Shown here one piece after another: positions 10,955-23,870 of a stretch of 64,000 nt of DNA. The position numbers were made by a program, and so were the translations under genes. Below the pieces are notes generated by a model that saw only the letters and a list, made by a program, of their open reading frames with translations, was not told where the DNA came from and did no database searches. Numbering within the stretch: the stretch's first letter is position 1; every line of letters begins with the position of its first letter. The stretch is taken from NCBI GenBank assembly GCA_021234155.1, contig JAJEKV010000070.1, positions 6,756,602 to 6,820,601 of the forward strand, in the 5' to 3' direction. This DNA comes from Isoetes taiwanensis (Eukaryota > Streptophyta > Lycopodiopsida > Isoetales > Isoetaceae).

Positions 10955-11138
10955 CTCGTGTGAATATGCACCTAAAACCAAAGGGGCTTATGTGATTTTA
11001 ATTTAAATGTGTTGGACCCAATGGTTGTGTTAATTAAATGTCAATGGTAGTTATGTGTTGGTTGTTAACGTCGTAAATGGGCCAAGCGTGTGTTGGGGAT
11101 TTAATTTTTATATGTTGATGTGCCAATGGTTTGTGTTG
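10955..11138 (-). repeat. Right terminal inverted repeat
   Basis: Inverted partner of 7876-8074. The outer end is GGTTTGTGTTG at 11128-11138, followed by TATGACTAT outside. The left flank outside is GAAATTTTG, so no matching target-site duplication is evident. Confidence 0.85.
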
Positions 11139-12371
11139 TATGACTATAAAAAGACATGCTTATGCCAAAAAGCCTATAAATGGGACTACAGAGGTCATCC
11201 ATAGTGCCAAGAGGCATTGTCAAGTAGTGAAAAATATGCTACGCAGGTGTGCTACAGGTGTATTATTATTCAGAGACTTCATTTTTGTGAGGATCTTCTA
11301 CATATTCAAGCTTGTAGCAAAAGTAGTTTACTATGATGATTAGTTAATGTAATGATCAACAAGGCGTAACTTGATGCAAAGATTGGGGATTTCTGGGCCA
11401 CGCGGTGGATAGAGAAAAGAACTTTAAAGATTAATCATCATGTCTACACAAAGAATCGAGCATTTGGTCGTTGTTTTATCAGCACACCTGCTAGGATAGA
11501 TCCTTTGACAATGATAACTCAATGAATAAGAGGGCAAAATATGCAAGTATCGCTTTATCATCGAGTATTTTAAGCATTTGCAACTTTATAATGGTACGTT
11601 AAGATTGTGAAGTGTAAAAGGAAAAGGAGCAAAGTCTAACTTCCGCTTTATGAAAGCTATCTCTTTTGAGTATATCATCCATCTCCAAACAGCTTTAGAG
11701 TTTTAAGATGGTTTTTATGAGAAGTAATGGAAAATCTGGCGATATATGTGAGTATGGTTACAAAAAACAAAGCTCTTCAAATTTTATCATGACGCGGCAT
11801 TTGTAGAAGAGCACCCAATCGCTTTTGGAAATGAAAAATGCAGGACTTGCCGCAGTAAAAGGGTATATCAATCACATTACCCAACCAAGATAGAATTTCA
11901 AGAATACTACACTTGTTCATCCAAATTTTGTGAGATAAAATGCAAAATGCCATATTTTTGACGCCTTTATACTCTCTCATGCAACATCCCCGATGATGCG
12001 ATACAAAAATTACATCTATCAGGATGAGTTTGAAGTGTGCTTCAAAAAACTAAACTACAATGATATGTAGATTGTACCGCAGTATAGCCAATTCGAACCA
12101 AGTTGGACGTTAAAAAACTATTCTATTCTCTATCTCTATTCTGAACTCCGCTTCCCCGGGGTCAAGATTCCTTCGGAACTCCGACGAAGTTCTCAATAAT
12201 ATAGGTGCTAATGGAATCCATTGCTCAAGGAAGTTCCCATTTATGGGAACTCCCATTCGTAGCAAAGTTTTCTTAAGCAAATCTTAAAAGAACATAAAGA
12301 AAAGCAAAAAAAAGACCAAAAACCTTCCCCTCCCCCCATTTTCATTTCCTTCATTTTCCACCACCTAATCG

Positions 12372-12372
<1 letters not shown>
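11139..12372. other. No recognisable gene
   Basis: Short frames only (67 codons minus at 11777-11980). No repeat structure was noticed and no family similarity seen. Confidence 0.5.

Positions 12373-12436
<64 letters not shown>
12373..12436 (+). repeat. (GA)n microsatellite
   Basis: About 64 bases of alternating GA with one GGA interruption near 12407. Preceded by a purine-rich and pyrimidine-rich spacer. Confidence 0.97.
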
Positions 12437-12438
<2 letters not shown>

Positions 12439-12847
12439 GGCTTTAGCGTATTAAGTCTTGGGAGGCCCCAAAGGCCTAAAAGACAACCAAACTTTTTTAC
12501 ACATCATCATAAAATTATAGATGAGTTTCGTAATCCTCATCTGGGAACTCACACTCCTACCAACATATTATCATCCTCTATAATGCTATTCAATCTCTCG
12601 CATACCCTCTCTACATCTCATCAATTCTAATATATATGCCCCAATCTTATCTCCTCCCAAGGTAAAGAAGGTACAAGATCTTGCATTAATCCCATGTTGT
12701 GCTCTTTAATGCATGATAAGCACTACAATGAAGCAATGCATGTTCTTCTTTTATCTTCTATTTGTTCTTCCCCTCAGAATCTTACATAAGCAATATCTCT
12801 CCATCCTAGGGATAACACATGTCCCCATCTTTACCACCCCAAAATGA

Positions 12848-12849
<2 letters not shown>
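12437..12849. other. Spacer between two GA microsatellites, no gene
   Basis: About 410 bases of T/C-rich ordinary DNA. I find no duplication linking the two microsatellites beyond the GA runs themselves. Confidence 0.5.

Positions 12850-12939
<90 letters not shown>
12850..12939 (+). repeat. (GA)n microsatellite
   Basis: About 90 bases of GA repeat with a GGCAGA interruption near 12909. Frames through it encode only Arg-Glu or Leu-Ser repeats and are not genes. Confidence 0.97.
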
Positions 12940-14262
12940 CCAACAAAGTACAACGTAAAACTTTTCTAAATAAAATAAAGACGTGTGGATCAAGAGGGAA
13001 TGGGTAGAACTTTTAAAAACTTATCTATGTGTTTTGAGTTATTATATTCATATTATTAGATAAAGCAATTGCCGGGCGTTAAGTTTAGAACGCAAAATGA
13101 TGTTCAAGAGAATAATAGATGCCTAATGGGCTTGGCTTCGTGAATCAATAAAAAATCTAACACCTCTACTTCAAGGATCTTCCTTTGCTCCATATATAGC
13201 CTTTAATAGTTTAAGGATACACCATATAAAAGCATTGTCTTATTGGTTTTCAATTGTTGCATAGCTTCTAGTATCATCTTATTTCTTGTGGAGTCGGATG
13301 TATCTATTTGTCATTAATAACATGTGTGGATCAAAGGTGATGGGGAATCGTGGATCTTTGTCCCCAAGTTTACCAATTAAGTTAAGCATATGGCAAAGGA
13401 TCTTTCTTGCTCTTTTTTGTTAAGCAATGCATAAGCTTGTCGCTATTGTGAGAGTACTTGTAATCGTTTGTTACAAAATAATTATTCCAAACTCAAAACC
13501 ATGAAAATGATCATAGACATCTTGAAAGCATATAGCACAAAAACCATGAATAAGAATCAAATGTATCAAATTACGCCGCCAAACTAAAGCTGTCGTCCAA
13601 TGCTTGAACATAATGATCCCACACCTACTCTTTTTAAGCAAAGATACGTAATTGAAATGGCTACCGCTAAAGAGGATAATATGTATCTAAATATGCCTTG
13701 AATCAACATATGATAATCGCCTATGGTCATAACCTATACTCGTAATTCATATATAATGTCCTGCTGTATAGCAAGTAAATAGAAATTTAGTTTGCCCTCC
13801 AAATTGTGATCAAGGTTCCATGTTTTTCGCTGGGAATAAACCTCACCAGGTTTGGTTTTAAATAGCCCGAAACAACCTTTTCAAGATGTATAGATTTTGA
13901 ACTGCTTTATGATTTTAAAGGAGAAAGATGATTATAGGGATATAATTGGAATGGTTTCCTTGTCAAACAAAAATATTTCGCTTTTATCCATATGCCTCAA
14001 CTCATTTTAGAATTGCACGCTAAATGCCACGGTTCATGGCATACCATTATTATCACTCGAACGGAAATTGGATGCTCATGCCTTGATATGCCAACGCATA
14101 AATAGACTATGTAGGCCACGTACCCAATGCTTTGCATCTACAAATTGTGACTCTCCTCCTGATCAACTTGTAGTTGTAACCGCATATTTAAAAAAAACGC
14201 GGAACAATAGAGTTTTAAATAGAGAAAACTTGTGTATCACTCCAGATTTCTTCTGCATGGGT
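12940..14262. other. No recognisable gene
   Basis: AT-rich DNA. The longest frame is 81 codons (14068-14313, plus) and has no recognisable similarity. It runs into the first family A copy, so it is likely spurious. Confidence 0.5.
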
Positions 14263-14847
14263 TATGCCTCAAATTCGTATAGTTTCGGGGCTATAAGACT
14301 AAACTTGTCCTAAAATTTATCCATATTGATATTGAGCTTATCTATTGCACTAACTTCTATATCAAGCTGCATGTACTATCTAAAACATGTGGATCGGTGT
14401 GTACACTAACACAAACCTCGATTTAATAAATGTAAAACCTCTAACAACACGGAGGCATTTATGAAGCATGAGGTGCAAATGGTCAAGATAACAATTTAGG
14501 CAAACCACGCTACAATAAATTTCCACAAAATACTACTCTGGTAATCTGCATGTTGGATCCAAGAATTCGCGTGTCCAAAACCAAAGTATTGTCTAATCCC
14601 CTCAAAGTAGGTCTTGCTTTTGGCCTAGTGCCTCATTGATGTCGTACTGAATCTTTTCGCTGGATCTCCGACATAGACATGGAATAAACACTTTTAATTA
14701 AATCCATGATACATGATCACAAATTGAACAAATTTGTGAAGCAAAGAATGATAATAAACCACTCAAGCCGGACATAGCTTGTAATCTCCCTCGGAGTATT
14801 GCCGCTCTTCGCTGATGCTTGAAATCACTTAAACTCTAAATGGAAAG
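14263..14847 (+). repeat. Family A repeat, tandem copy 1
   Basis: Head-to-tail with the next copy at a 583-bp offset. Shared blocks include CTATAAGAC-AAAC, TAAAATTTATCCATATTG, GTACACTAACACAAACCTCG, GAAGCATGAGGTGCAAATGG, GTGCCTCATTGATGTCGTAC and TTGCCGCTCTTC. Copies differ by many short indels. A third copy on the minus strand lies in pieces between 27.6 and 40.9 kb. No coding potential is seen. Confidence 0.92.
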
Positions 14848-15440
14848 CACTAACATTATAGTAGTTTCTAGGGCTATAAGACCAAACACACACCTAAAAT
14901 TTATCCATATTGGATATTGAGCTTTCTATTGCACTAACTCTATATCACTGCATACCATCTAAACATTTGATTTGCGTGTACACTAACACAAACCTCGGAT
15001 TTATAAATGTAAAACCTCTAACAAATACTTGAGGTATTTTTTATGAAGCATGAGGTGCAAATGGTCATAAGATAACAATTTAGCAAACTGGCCGCTACAA
15101 TAAATTTCCCCACAAATACTTACTGTAATCGTGACGCCGATCCAAGAATTATGGGGAAGCGTATCTAAAAACTCGTTGTCTAACCCTCAAAGTAGGTATT
15201 GCTTCCTCGCCTAGTGCCTCATTGATGTCGTACTAATCTTTCTCATGGATCTCCCGATTGTAGACATGGAAATGTTAAATTTCTAATTTTCAAATCCATG
15301 ACATGATCATAATTTTACCCAAATTTGTAAAAAGAATGATAATAAACTACTCAAGCCTGTATATGTAGCTTGTAATCTCCGAGCATTGCCGCTCTTCAGC
15401 TTTGATGCTTGAAATTACTGTAACTTCTAATGGGTAGTGC
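14848..15440 (+). repeat. Family A repeat, tandem copy 2
   Basis: Second head-to-tail copy, from AGCACTAACATTATAGTAG to the AACTTCTAATGGG that matches the end of copy 1. It serves as the reference for ordering the split minus-strand copy. Confidence 0.92.
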
Positions 15441-15617
15441 AAAAAATATATCTTACATTAATATAAAAAATATAGGCAGGTCTTCCTATGGAGACTCCAG
15501 GATCGAACGGGTTGAGGATTTGACCGACCGAGGGTGAAGATGATATGTGCGCCACTTCAAACTAAAATTTCATCGTAAGACTGCTTAAATAAGATCTACC
15601 TAATCTGGACGCTAGTA

Positions 15618-17125
15618 TGGTAAAAGGGGAAAAGGCGCGGAAAAAAAAGAGGGAAAATGAAGAAAAAAGGAAAAGGGAGGGAAAAGGGACAAAAGGAAAG
15701 GGAAGTGAAAAGGAAAGGGAAGGAGAAAAATGAAAAAGGAAGGCAAAAGGGTCAAGGAAAAGGAGAAAGGCAGCGAAAAAGGGTCAAGAAAAGGGAAGGG
15801 AAAAGGAAAAAAGTGGAGAAAAAGGAAGGAAAAAGGGCATAGAAAAAGGAAAAGGGAAAGTAAAAAGGAAAAGGCGAGGGAGGGGGGGAAAATGAAAGGG
15901 AAAAAGGAAGAGAGAAAGTGTTGGAGAGGAGGAAAATGGAAAATTGGAAAAAGGGCCATCGAAAAGGGAACCGAAGGGAAAGCTATGCAGCGGGAAAAGG
16001 AAAAGCCAGAAATCGGGAAGGGGAAGGAAAAGGGGTAAGCGCACGGAAAAGGGGAAGTGATAAGTAAGGGTGGAATAAAAGGGAAAAGTAAGGGAGGGAA
16101 AAAGGGTATGGAAAATGGAAGGGAAAAAGGAGAAACGTGAGGGAAGGATGAGGGAAAGAAGAAAAGGGAAACTAAATGATATGGATAAGGGCACCTGAAA
16201 AAGTGGAAGAGTGAAGTGCTGGGAAAATGAGGCTAAAGCTGCTGGAACAAAGAGTGAGGTGCTGAAGGGAAAAGGGCATGGAAAAGGGAAAGGAAGTTCC
16301 AAAAGAAAAAGAAAAAGAAAGTGGGGAAAAGGGTAAAGGCAAAAAAAGGGAAGAGGGAAATGGGAAAAGGAAATGCAGTACAAGTACTAGATAAAGGGAA
16401 AGAGGATAAGGAAAGACAAAAAAGGCATGAAAAAGGAACTAAAGAAAAAAAAGAAAAAAAGGAGCCGTGAAAGTGGAATCCCAAAGGAAAAGTGCACTAA
16501 AAAAAAGGGAAGAGGGGATAAATGTGGGAAAAGGGAAGGGAAGTGCATGGAAAAGGGAAGAGGGCAAAGGGTGAAGAAAGGGAAAAGAGGCAAAAGAGCA
16601 TGCAAAACGTATGTGCTGGGCAAGGGGAGTGTTATAAAGGAAAAAGAGGGAAAAGAAAAGGAAAAAAGGCATGGAAAAAGGAGAGAAAAAGGAGGGAAGG
16701 GAAAAGGGGACAAGGGGACAAGGCAAAGGGAAAGAGGAAAGGGTGAAGAAAAGGGAAAAGGAAGCTTAAAATGCATAAAAAGGAAAAGGAGGGAAGAGAA
16801 AAAAGGTGGGGAAAAGAGGAAAATGGGTATTAGAAAAAGGGGGGAGAGGAAAAATTTTAAAAAGCGGGAAATGTGTTGAAAAGGAAGAGGGAAAGGGTAA
16901 GGAAAGGAAAAAAGGCACAAAGAAAGGGAAGCATGAAGGGCTCCAGAAAAGGAAAAATGGAAAAGGAAAAGTCCATCGTGAGGCATCATGAAGCAGGGAA
17001 GGAAAGCCGGGCGGGGAAAAGGGGTGAGAAAAAAGGGGAAAAGAAGAAAGAAAGCATGTGCTAAAAACGAGAAAAAGGTAAAAAAACAAAAGTGTGCAGG
17101 GAAAAGAAAAAGGATAAAAGTAGAC
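15618..17125. repeat. Polypurine tract R1
   Basis: About 1.5 kb of nearly pure A/G on the plus strand (AAAAGGGAAAGG, GGAAAAGGG words), interrupted by GGCATGG or GGCATAG words, the complement of the CATGCC words in Y1. It is therefore an inverted member of the same tract family. Frames on both strands up to 200 codons are low-complexity artefacts. Confidence 0.9.
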
Positions 17126-19889
17126 AGAAAATGCTACAGAAATCTTATCATTTAATGCTTTAATTAATGCTTTAATTTTATTTCGCTATAATTATATCAT
17201 TTATAGATTCTCAGCTTGTCACAAATGCACCGCTCCTAGTTAGAGTAAATAACGCCTAGGATTATTTTAATTAACCTTGCTATAATTTTACTAGTAATGG
17301 TGCTTAGCATTGCCGCAAGTATAAAATTTGGGAAACCCGTGATCTAAAACCTTTTCATAAATCTGAATATATAGAAACCAAGCCCAACATTGCTAAGCTA
17401 TAAGATATTTTGTGCACTGGATCACTTTTCCTTCCCTTTGCCTTTGCTTTATCCTATATTTCCTCGCTTTCCCCATTCTTTAAGTTAATTTCATTTTTCT
17501 ATTTCTTTTCTTTTCTATTTTTTCATTTTTCCTACATGCACCAACCCTACTAAATCTACATAACCTTTCTTGCACTTCTAACCCATCTGACGTGAGTATG
17601 TTCCACACGCAAGATTTATGAGATGGAGATGATGCCCCGTAATTTCATTTGATTTTTCAATATATATATAAGTCATATACAATTTTTGTTTGAACTCTAA
17701 TATTTCTCACCAAAAATGGGTATGACATTTGCTCTATAAAATTAAAAAATGAAAAACTAAATTCCATTAATGACGCCAATTGCTCTTGCTTACAAGATTG
17801 CTACTGATTACAAGATTTGTAAGATTGATCGTGATCAATTACAGATTTACAAGAGGACCATCTCCCCGGGCCTCGTGGGTCCTGTGAATATTTGTATTGA
17901 AATGTGAGGGTCTCCAGATCTAAGGAGTGCAACCGTACCGACCGGTTTGATCTTCGGAGCTTTAGAACTGTGAACCCATTTCCTAATGCATCAGCCTGAG
18001 AAATCACTGTGTCCCCTGTTGGGAAACTTAAGTTTCTCATACCTTAGGAGCTTCCCATCTAATTTGAGAGTTTGAGCTCTCCTCCACCCATTGCGGCCAT
18101 GGCCCAGCAAAACCCCTGTAGGAAAGATCAGCCCTCCTCACGCTTGAAATGATCAAAAGCACGAAGAGAGGCCATATCCCACTCAACTAGCGGTAAACTC
18201 TGCCTACAGTCAAGTAAGAGACATAGAAAATGTAAGACGGAAATGACTTCAACATAAAGAATTCAAGCCTTGCGTTCTTGTAATGTAACCCATCCATAAC
18301 TCCATCAGCAGCTGTATGTTTCTACCTCGCTACAAGCAGTTCAATACACCATCCTCCATAGCTAACCATCATATCCTTGTCTCATGTCCTAGCTCTAGCC
18401 TTTTCATCCGATAAAATAGTTTAGATTTCCTAAAATTCAGCTTTATTTTTGTACTTCCTACCGTGACCTCCTCTCTCGGCCATTATTCATTGATTACTTT
18501 ATGCTTAATCTTCGTATCTATACTATGCTGCACTACCAATGTGCTGAATTTGCATCCTTCAAAATTCTTCTTAAACCCTATATCCCCTAAGTTCGTTATC
18601 TAAGCAAAGAGTAATTAAAATTGTAAATTAGATGTGATTCCAAAGATGCTACTGAATTAGAATTTGCAAAGCAAGATAAGGGAAGAAGCGTAAGAAGAAT
18701 ATAAGAAGGGCTGCATTGCATGCAAGCACTCACTCAGTAGACCCAATGTACCATGGCCAACAAACAAAGCACCCACTACGATTTTTGGCTCATGTGCCTT
18801 ATTCGGTAGTTAAAATTCCAGGGATCACAAACCTTACCTCACGAAATTGATAAAAAAAGGGAACAAGTCCGCCTCTATAGCCATGGCTGAGCCATAACCA
18901 TAGCCTCTTTATTCTTTCGTCTGGATCCGGGCCTGCCCCTAAGCACATCAGCCGCTGGGCGTTACCTGAACAGGAGGGCGCGTGCGCCGATGACGACTTT
19001 ATGGGGATGTGGTGGCTGCATGCGGATTGTGGGGCGCCCATCATGCAGGCGCGAGATGGGGATTCGGCGATCTAACGCCTGGCCCCACCGCCACGTGGTG
19101 ATGGAAAAGGGGTCGCTTTGCGTTTTGTGACGCTTTGGGTGATGTGTAAGAAAAGCAACCGTGAGGACCCGGCCTCGTCTCTACCGGCCCTTTTTCCTTT
19201 GGTTTTATAACACTTTCGCTGCGAAGCGCTTGTGAGACCTGGGTTTTGTACAAAATTATGATGCTCAACTCCGGGAAATATCATGCCTGCATTTCTAAGC
19301 AGCTTTAACCTCCAAACTATTACCCTTCTAACTCCATGGTTTCCACATTTCCATGTGCTGCCTAATTTAAATCCACCATCGCAAACCTTTCAAGTGTTGC
19401 CTGCTATTATGTATAGTGTCTTTTAATCATCGTTTTGTTTCAACAAGTTTATAAACTATCCATTTCTTTCCTTGCTCTAAGTGAAGCAACTTCGCTTCAT
19501 TGTCTAATTATAAACCTACCCAAAAAAAAAGGGATAATAGAGAGCAGGCATGTCATTCTCCATGCTTGATTCAAGGTCATCCACATGGGTCTCCCCAAAG
19601 AGGCATGATCTGCAGGCTTGACAAGCACTGCCTGCCTCCTAGAACAAGCATTTGCTGCCTGTCATAAACTTCTAAACATGCCATACCTCTCACATTCCGG
19701 CCCCCAACACTATGCCTAGTTGCTCAGATAGGCTCTCTCTGACTATGCGTAAACTTCCGACTGCGGGTAACCATCACTTGGGCTACCAATAATTAGTATA
19801 TAGGAAACATTAGTCATGCCAACAATAGTTTTAAATATAGTACCATTTTTGAATCGTAATTTATCTAATTAACCTCAATACCATCTTTT
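17126..19889. other. No recognisable gene; GC-richer patch at 18.88-19.25 kb
   Basis: Mostly AT-rich with short frames (79 codons minus at 17801-18040; 81 and 75 codons minus at 18799-19268). The stretch 18880-19250 is clearly richer in G+C and CpG than its neighbours but shows no recognisable protein. A small duplication of TTTAATGCTTTAATTAATGC is at 17151-17183. No promoter or RNA gene is supported. Confidence 0.45.
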
Positions 19890-20165
19890 ACAATGTGGCT
19901 TAAATTAGAACAAAGTTCAAATGTCCAAACATACCGCGGAAACTAAGAAGGGAGTCAAGCTTGGGAAGAGTGGTGCCTGCCCGCCAGATGTACGAATTAG
20001 AACAAAGTTCAAATGTCCAAAACATACCAAGTAGAAACTAAGAAGGAGTCAGTTGGGAAGAGAAATGTTCATGTATGAGATGTGGCTTAAATTAGAAACA
20101 AAGTTCAAATGTCCAAAGTTCATACCACAAACTAAGAAGTGACTCTGGTTGAAAGAATGTTTCCG
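19890..20165 (+). repeat. Three-copy tandem repeat, 92-95-bp period
   Basis: ATTAGAA(A)CAAAGTTCAAA begins at 19903, 19996 and 20091, each followed by TGTCCAAA, CATACC, AAACTAAGAAG and a GAGTC or GACTC block. The copies drift by small indels. Confidence 0.88.
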
Positions 20166-21770
20166 CGCGGGCTCTGGGGCCGACAAATTTCGTAACTTTG
20201 CAGTTTATAAAATTCTGGGCGTATTTCTAAAGTTATATACTTATAGGTTAGACGATTTTCATGCTGGGTCTTTCCTTTGTGGCGCCTCGGCCATGTCTTT
20301 ATCATAGCCATGGTTCTTCTGAGCTATCGGAATCCATTTTACTGGCCTCCGTAGTTATGGCATAAAAAAGTCTTGTTCTTTGGTCGCTGATATCTCAGTT
20401 GTCCTAAAAATCGTGATCCGGGACTGCTAATGGAGCACCATGGTATTCTTCCTAATACCTTCTACCAAAATGTATTGAAGACTTAGGAAGTCCAATGCTA
20501 CTATAGGGGTGGGCATTGTGCCTTGCCTACTTGTGATGTGATGTGTTTCGTGGAATATTGAAAAAGTATTCTTCGTCGGACTTCTTGGCCCCAGGCACTT
20601 CTTTCCTTGATGTTGGTTAAGCTAAATAGGTATCTAATGACCATAGCCACTTCTCTAGCATAGCATAGCTACCTGCAACGTAAACCAGAATCGGAACTTG
20701 GATCAAAATTCGTGAATCTGAACGGAACGAATGGGAACGGAACACCAAACTTTCAAATTTTTTAAAACTTAAAACGCTCTTTGGAGTCTCTTTGCAATCG
20801 AGTATCATAGAACATTAAAAATGTGATACATACTACTATGGGAATATAAATAAGTAAAATTCACTTTCTTTTAATTAACAAATAAAAATAAAGTTTAAGC
20901 AGTTATAAGCTTCTACTATATTGCGGCAAAACATAATCTTATATTCATATAATGTTTTGATGTGTTGCACGCCTTCAAATCGGAGGGCGTGGAATTGATT
21001 GGTTCTCAAGACCTAAACCTAATTTTAGAAGAATGGAAATTGGTAGGGATGAAAATATGCTACCAATCGGTGCCGGCCCGCAGTGGATCCGCCAAAGATG
21101 TTGGACGCATGGCCAAGGGCAGGATCGCCATCCTCTCCGCTTTTGGCGCCCATCTCTCGAGCTAATTTCCTTCGCCTCTTTCTAATCCTTTCATTTGCTA
21201 TCCCATCGCTATGGGAGGTAACCGCTTGCCCCCGGCATGGTACCTCTATTTCTAATGTCAGCCTTATAATCTTCAGCAAATTTCCATCTCGAGCTTATTT
21301 TCCTTTCCAAAATTTCTTCTAATCCTTTCCTTACATATAATCGGCTTGTCTGCTTATAGGCTTAGATTTTCTAATGTAAGTACCCTTAGCAATCTTCACA
21401 TGTTTAGCATTCTAATTGGCCCACTTCTCGTAGCTTGTGGGTGTGTAAGAGATATTTTACTGAAAGCGTAATGTGCACTGGTTAGAAAGAGCATGTTTCT
21501 ACTTAAAAGCTAGCAATACTCAGGATCCAAAATATGGTTGGAAGGCCCCACATCGGGTTGGATGTGAAGAAGCTTTATCACAAGAATGATCGGCTAAGCT
21601 CCTGGGAGGTCCGCGACTGTGCTAAGGCCGTGATAATCTACCAGTCACACACAAACTAAGAACTTTAATGTACGTGACAAAGAAATCAATTAGCTACTGC
21701 GCTAATTTTGCGCTTAGAAATAAAATTGTGTACATGTTTGTTAATAGTACAATAAACGTAAATGGGGACC
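20166..21770. other. No recognisable gene
   Basis: Short overlapping frames on both strands, such as 84 codons minus at 21025-21279, with no recognised similarity. No repeats noticed. The copia element begins at its right edge. Confidence 0.5.
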
Positions 21771-21968
21771 ATCTAGATTGAAGAAAAGATCCAGCTTATA
21801 CATCGATACCGTGCCTTTATTTAGGAAGGCCAAACTACAATGCAAGTATTTCCAAGATTCCTCCACCCGTGATATCCGGCCACATCAAACTCTAACAACC
21901 GACACTTGATTACACAAGATGTGGCAAACATATGACGTAAGTCATTCTGTTCACATGTAACTCCACCA
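21771..21968 (-). repeat. Copia 3' LTR
   Basis: Aligns with 26479-26695 throughout: AGAAAAGATCCAG, TGCAAGTATTTCC, GTGATATCCG, ACATCAAACTCTAA and AAGTCATTCTGTTCA are shared in order. It is shorter than the 5' LTR by about 20 bases through scattered indels. Confidence 0.88.
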
Positions 21969-22379
21969 GACTTCAGCATCGACCATTATAATTGGTTAAG
22001 TACCAAAGAGCATGAACATAAATCAAACTACTCTCTTTGATGTTAAAAAGCATATACGCGTAAAATGTTTTCCACGACGCATGCTATCATCGTGATCGGG
22101 GATTTTGCACTTCCTTTCCACTGCCATTCCTGCATTTCCTCAATACATTCCACATGCCTCCTTTTTTGGCAAAGGTTTCCGTGGAGCACACTGCCAGCTC
22201 GCGATGTGTTCTAAGGTGCTTGATGGCAATTTTATTTTCATTTACCTTTTCTCTCGCGGAAATGATATCGCGACCTCAATATGCTTGGCCTTTGTAAAGT
22301 TGTTGGGGGTTCTGGCAAGGCTAATCACGCCGATTGCCGGCTGTAAATCACCGTGAGGCTTCTTGCTCCACTCCCGCAT

Positions 22380-23870
22380 CTTTCAAGAACCTCCGGTGCC
22401 AGATAGCGCCTTTGGTCAGCCGTGACATATAGCCATGTACTCGATTCATATGTGTCGAGTTAGCTCGCTGCCTTTTGCTTGGCTGACTCACCGGACATCA
22501 CCCCCGCTAACTGCCGCGTGCTCTGCTCGAGACTCGTAAAGATGTGTCCCCGCAGCCTTGCATCTACAAAACCTAGAAAGTACGTGAAACCACCAAATGC
22601 CCGATAAGTGAGCTTCCATAATGGGAAGTGCCTTTAAGGTATCGCGAAGATGCGCGCTTGATCGCCTCGCCAGCCAGGGAGCAAATTTGGTTTTTCCATA
22701 AATTGAGAGATAAAGTGATTACATCTCTTCGATATATCCGGGCGACTGCAAACTATGGCGTATGAGTGATCCAACAATACTTCATAAGAGAGAGGTATCT
22801 TATGATCGAAGGCATATGGGTCTCAACTTGTGTCGGCAAACCGTAGAAATAGCAGTGTACTTCTACTCTCTTTGCAAGCGCAGGTATTTGCATTTGTGAA
22901 GAAGAGATTCAACTCTTTGTGGCTTGGTGGACTGCCATGCTCGGGACGTTGAGGTTTCAAGAATCTCGTGATCCCGCTGAAATATTTCAAGGCTCCAAGG
23001 TCCGCTATTTGAACCTCACTGCTCAAAGTTTTTCCTCGCTTAGTTTGTGCCATTAAAGCAGTAAGAGTTAGATGCCAAAATGAGGTCAATAATATAAGCA
23101 TAACCAGAATGCATCTGCTTCAAAGATGTTTCACATAAATATTCCAATCAAATTTCACTCTAGAGAACTCTTTGGGCAAATAAGAACGAGGAATGGTTTT
23201 ATACCAGCTGCTTAGGGATTGTCCGAGTCTATAAATAGCCTTATGTGAGTTTGCATACTTTTATTTTCTTGCCCCACGCAGGTGTATATCCAGTATGCTT
23301 AATGTACACTTCCTCATCTATCTTACCATGGAGGAATGCGGACTTGACATCCGAGATCCGTTGGAGGTCAAAGTCATATGTCACAAGTAGGCCGAACCTT
23401 CCCCGCCGTATGCTGCCGCGCCAATCGTGGTGCAGCAAAGGTTTCTTGATAGTCCACCCCGCCTGGGAGAGCACCGAATGAAAATGCGTTTTGTACCTGC
23501 TTCAATATTGCCCCTTCTCATCATATTTTACTTTGTGGCTGTACCAATTTGGTGGTGGTGATTGCCTTTTTGTTTGCGGCAGATCGACAAGCTCCTGTGT
23601 TTCATTGTAGCAAATAGGAGTTAAACTCCCATCCATTGCTTGTTTCCAAAACCCTATTTCCCGACCGCGCATAGTCATTGATACGTAAGCGGCCGGGCAA
23701 TGTATGGCAAATGAAAAGCTGATCCGCCGGCTCTCCCGGCCAGCCATGTACTCCACCATCTTTTCAGAGGTTTCGAGGTCCTTGAGGATCTCATGGGCAC
23801 CGCCCCTTCACAATCATTAATACCATACCTCTTCCGACTCGCCTGAAGGGAGATCTTCATCTTCCCCAAG
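22380..23870 (-). pseudogene. Copia reverse transcriptase and RNase H, broken
   Basis: Minus-strand order: ISFSF and the EMGFWKQAM-like start (23759-23502) with ETQELVDLPQTK and PPNWY, the start of the RVT_2 domain; DVKSAFLHGKIDEEVYIK (23352-23299), a core RVT_2 motif; KAIYRLGQ, corresponding to KALYGLKQ; then YIIDLILASNS where the family has YVDDLIL, so one catalytic-site aspartate is not present as written (23096-23085). IADLGALKYFSGI follows (about 23015-22978), then an RNase H block with ESAKQKAASE and EYMAICHG (about 22490-22420). Frames shift several times. In an intact element these would copy RNA into DNA; this copy cannot as read. Confidence 0.88.

Larger units (their letters stand above)
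7876..11138. mobile_element. Long-TIR element containing LINE fragments
   Basis: Bounded by inverted repeats of ~199 bp (7876-8074) and ~184 bp (10955-11138), both beginning CAACACAAACCATT when read inward. Long inverted termini are typical of some class II transposons such as Mutator-like elements, but no transposase is visible and I could not find a convincing target-site duplication. The interior holds decayed LINE coding fragments between about 8.5 and 9.6 kb, so it could be a non-autonomous element that acquired foreign DNA, or two independent copies of a short repeat lying in opposite orientation. Confidence 0.6.

Noticed and set aside
12751-13007. Leu-Ser or Arg-Glu repeat proteins over the GA microsatellite
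   Set aside because: Translation of a dinucleotide repeat; no coding evidence.
15612-17089. Frames of 100-200 codons in R1
   Set aside because: Low-complexity translation of polypurine or polypyrimidine DNA.
18880-19250. CpG-island promoter of a host gene
   Set aside because: Composition is suggestive, but no exon, start or downstream coding region could be supported on either strand.
23245-23481. Plus-strand 78-codon gene
   Set aside because: It is the antisense shadow of the copia reverse transcriptase motif DVKSAFLHG on the minus strand.
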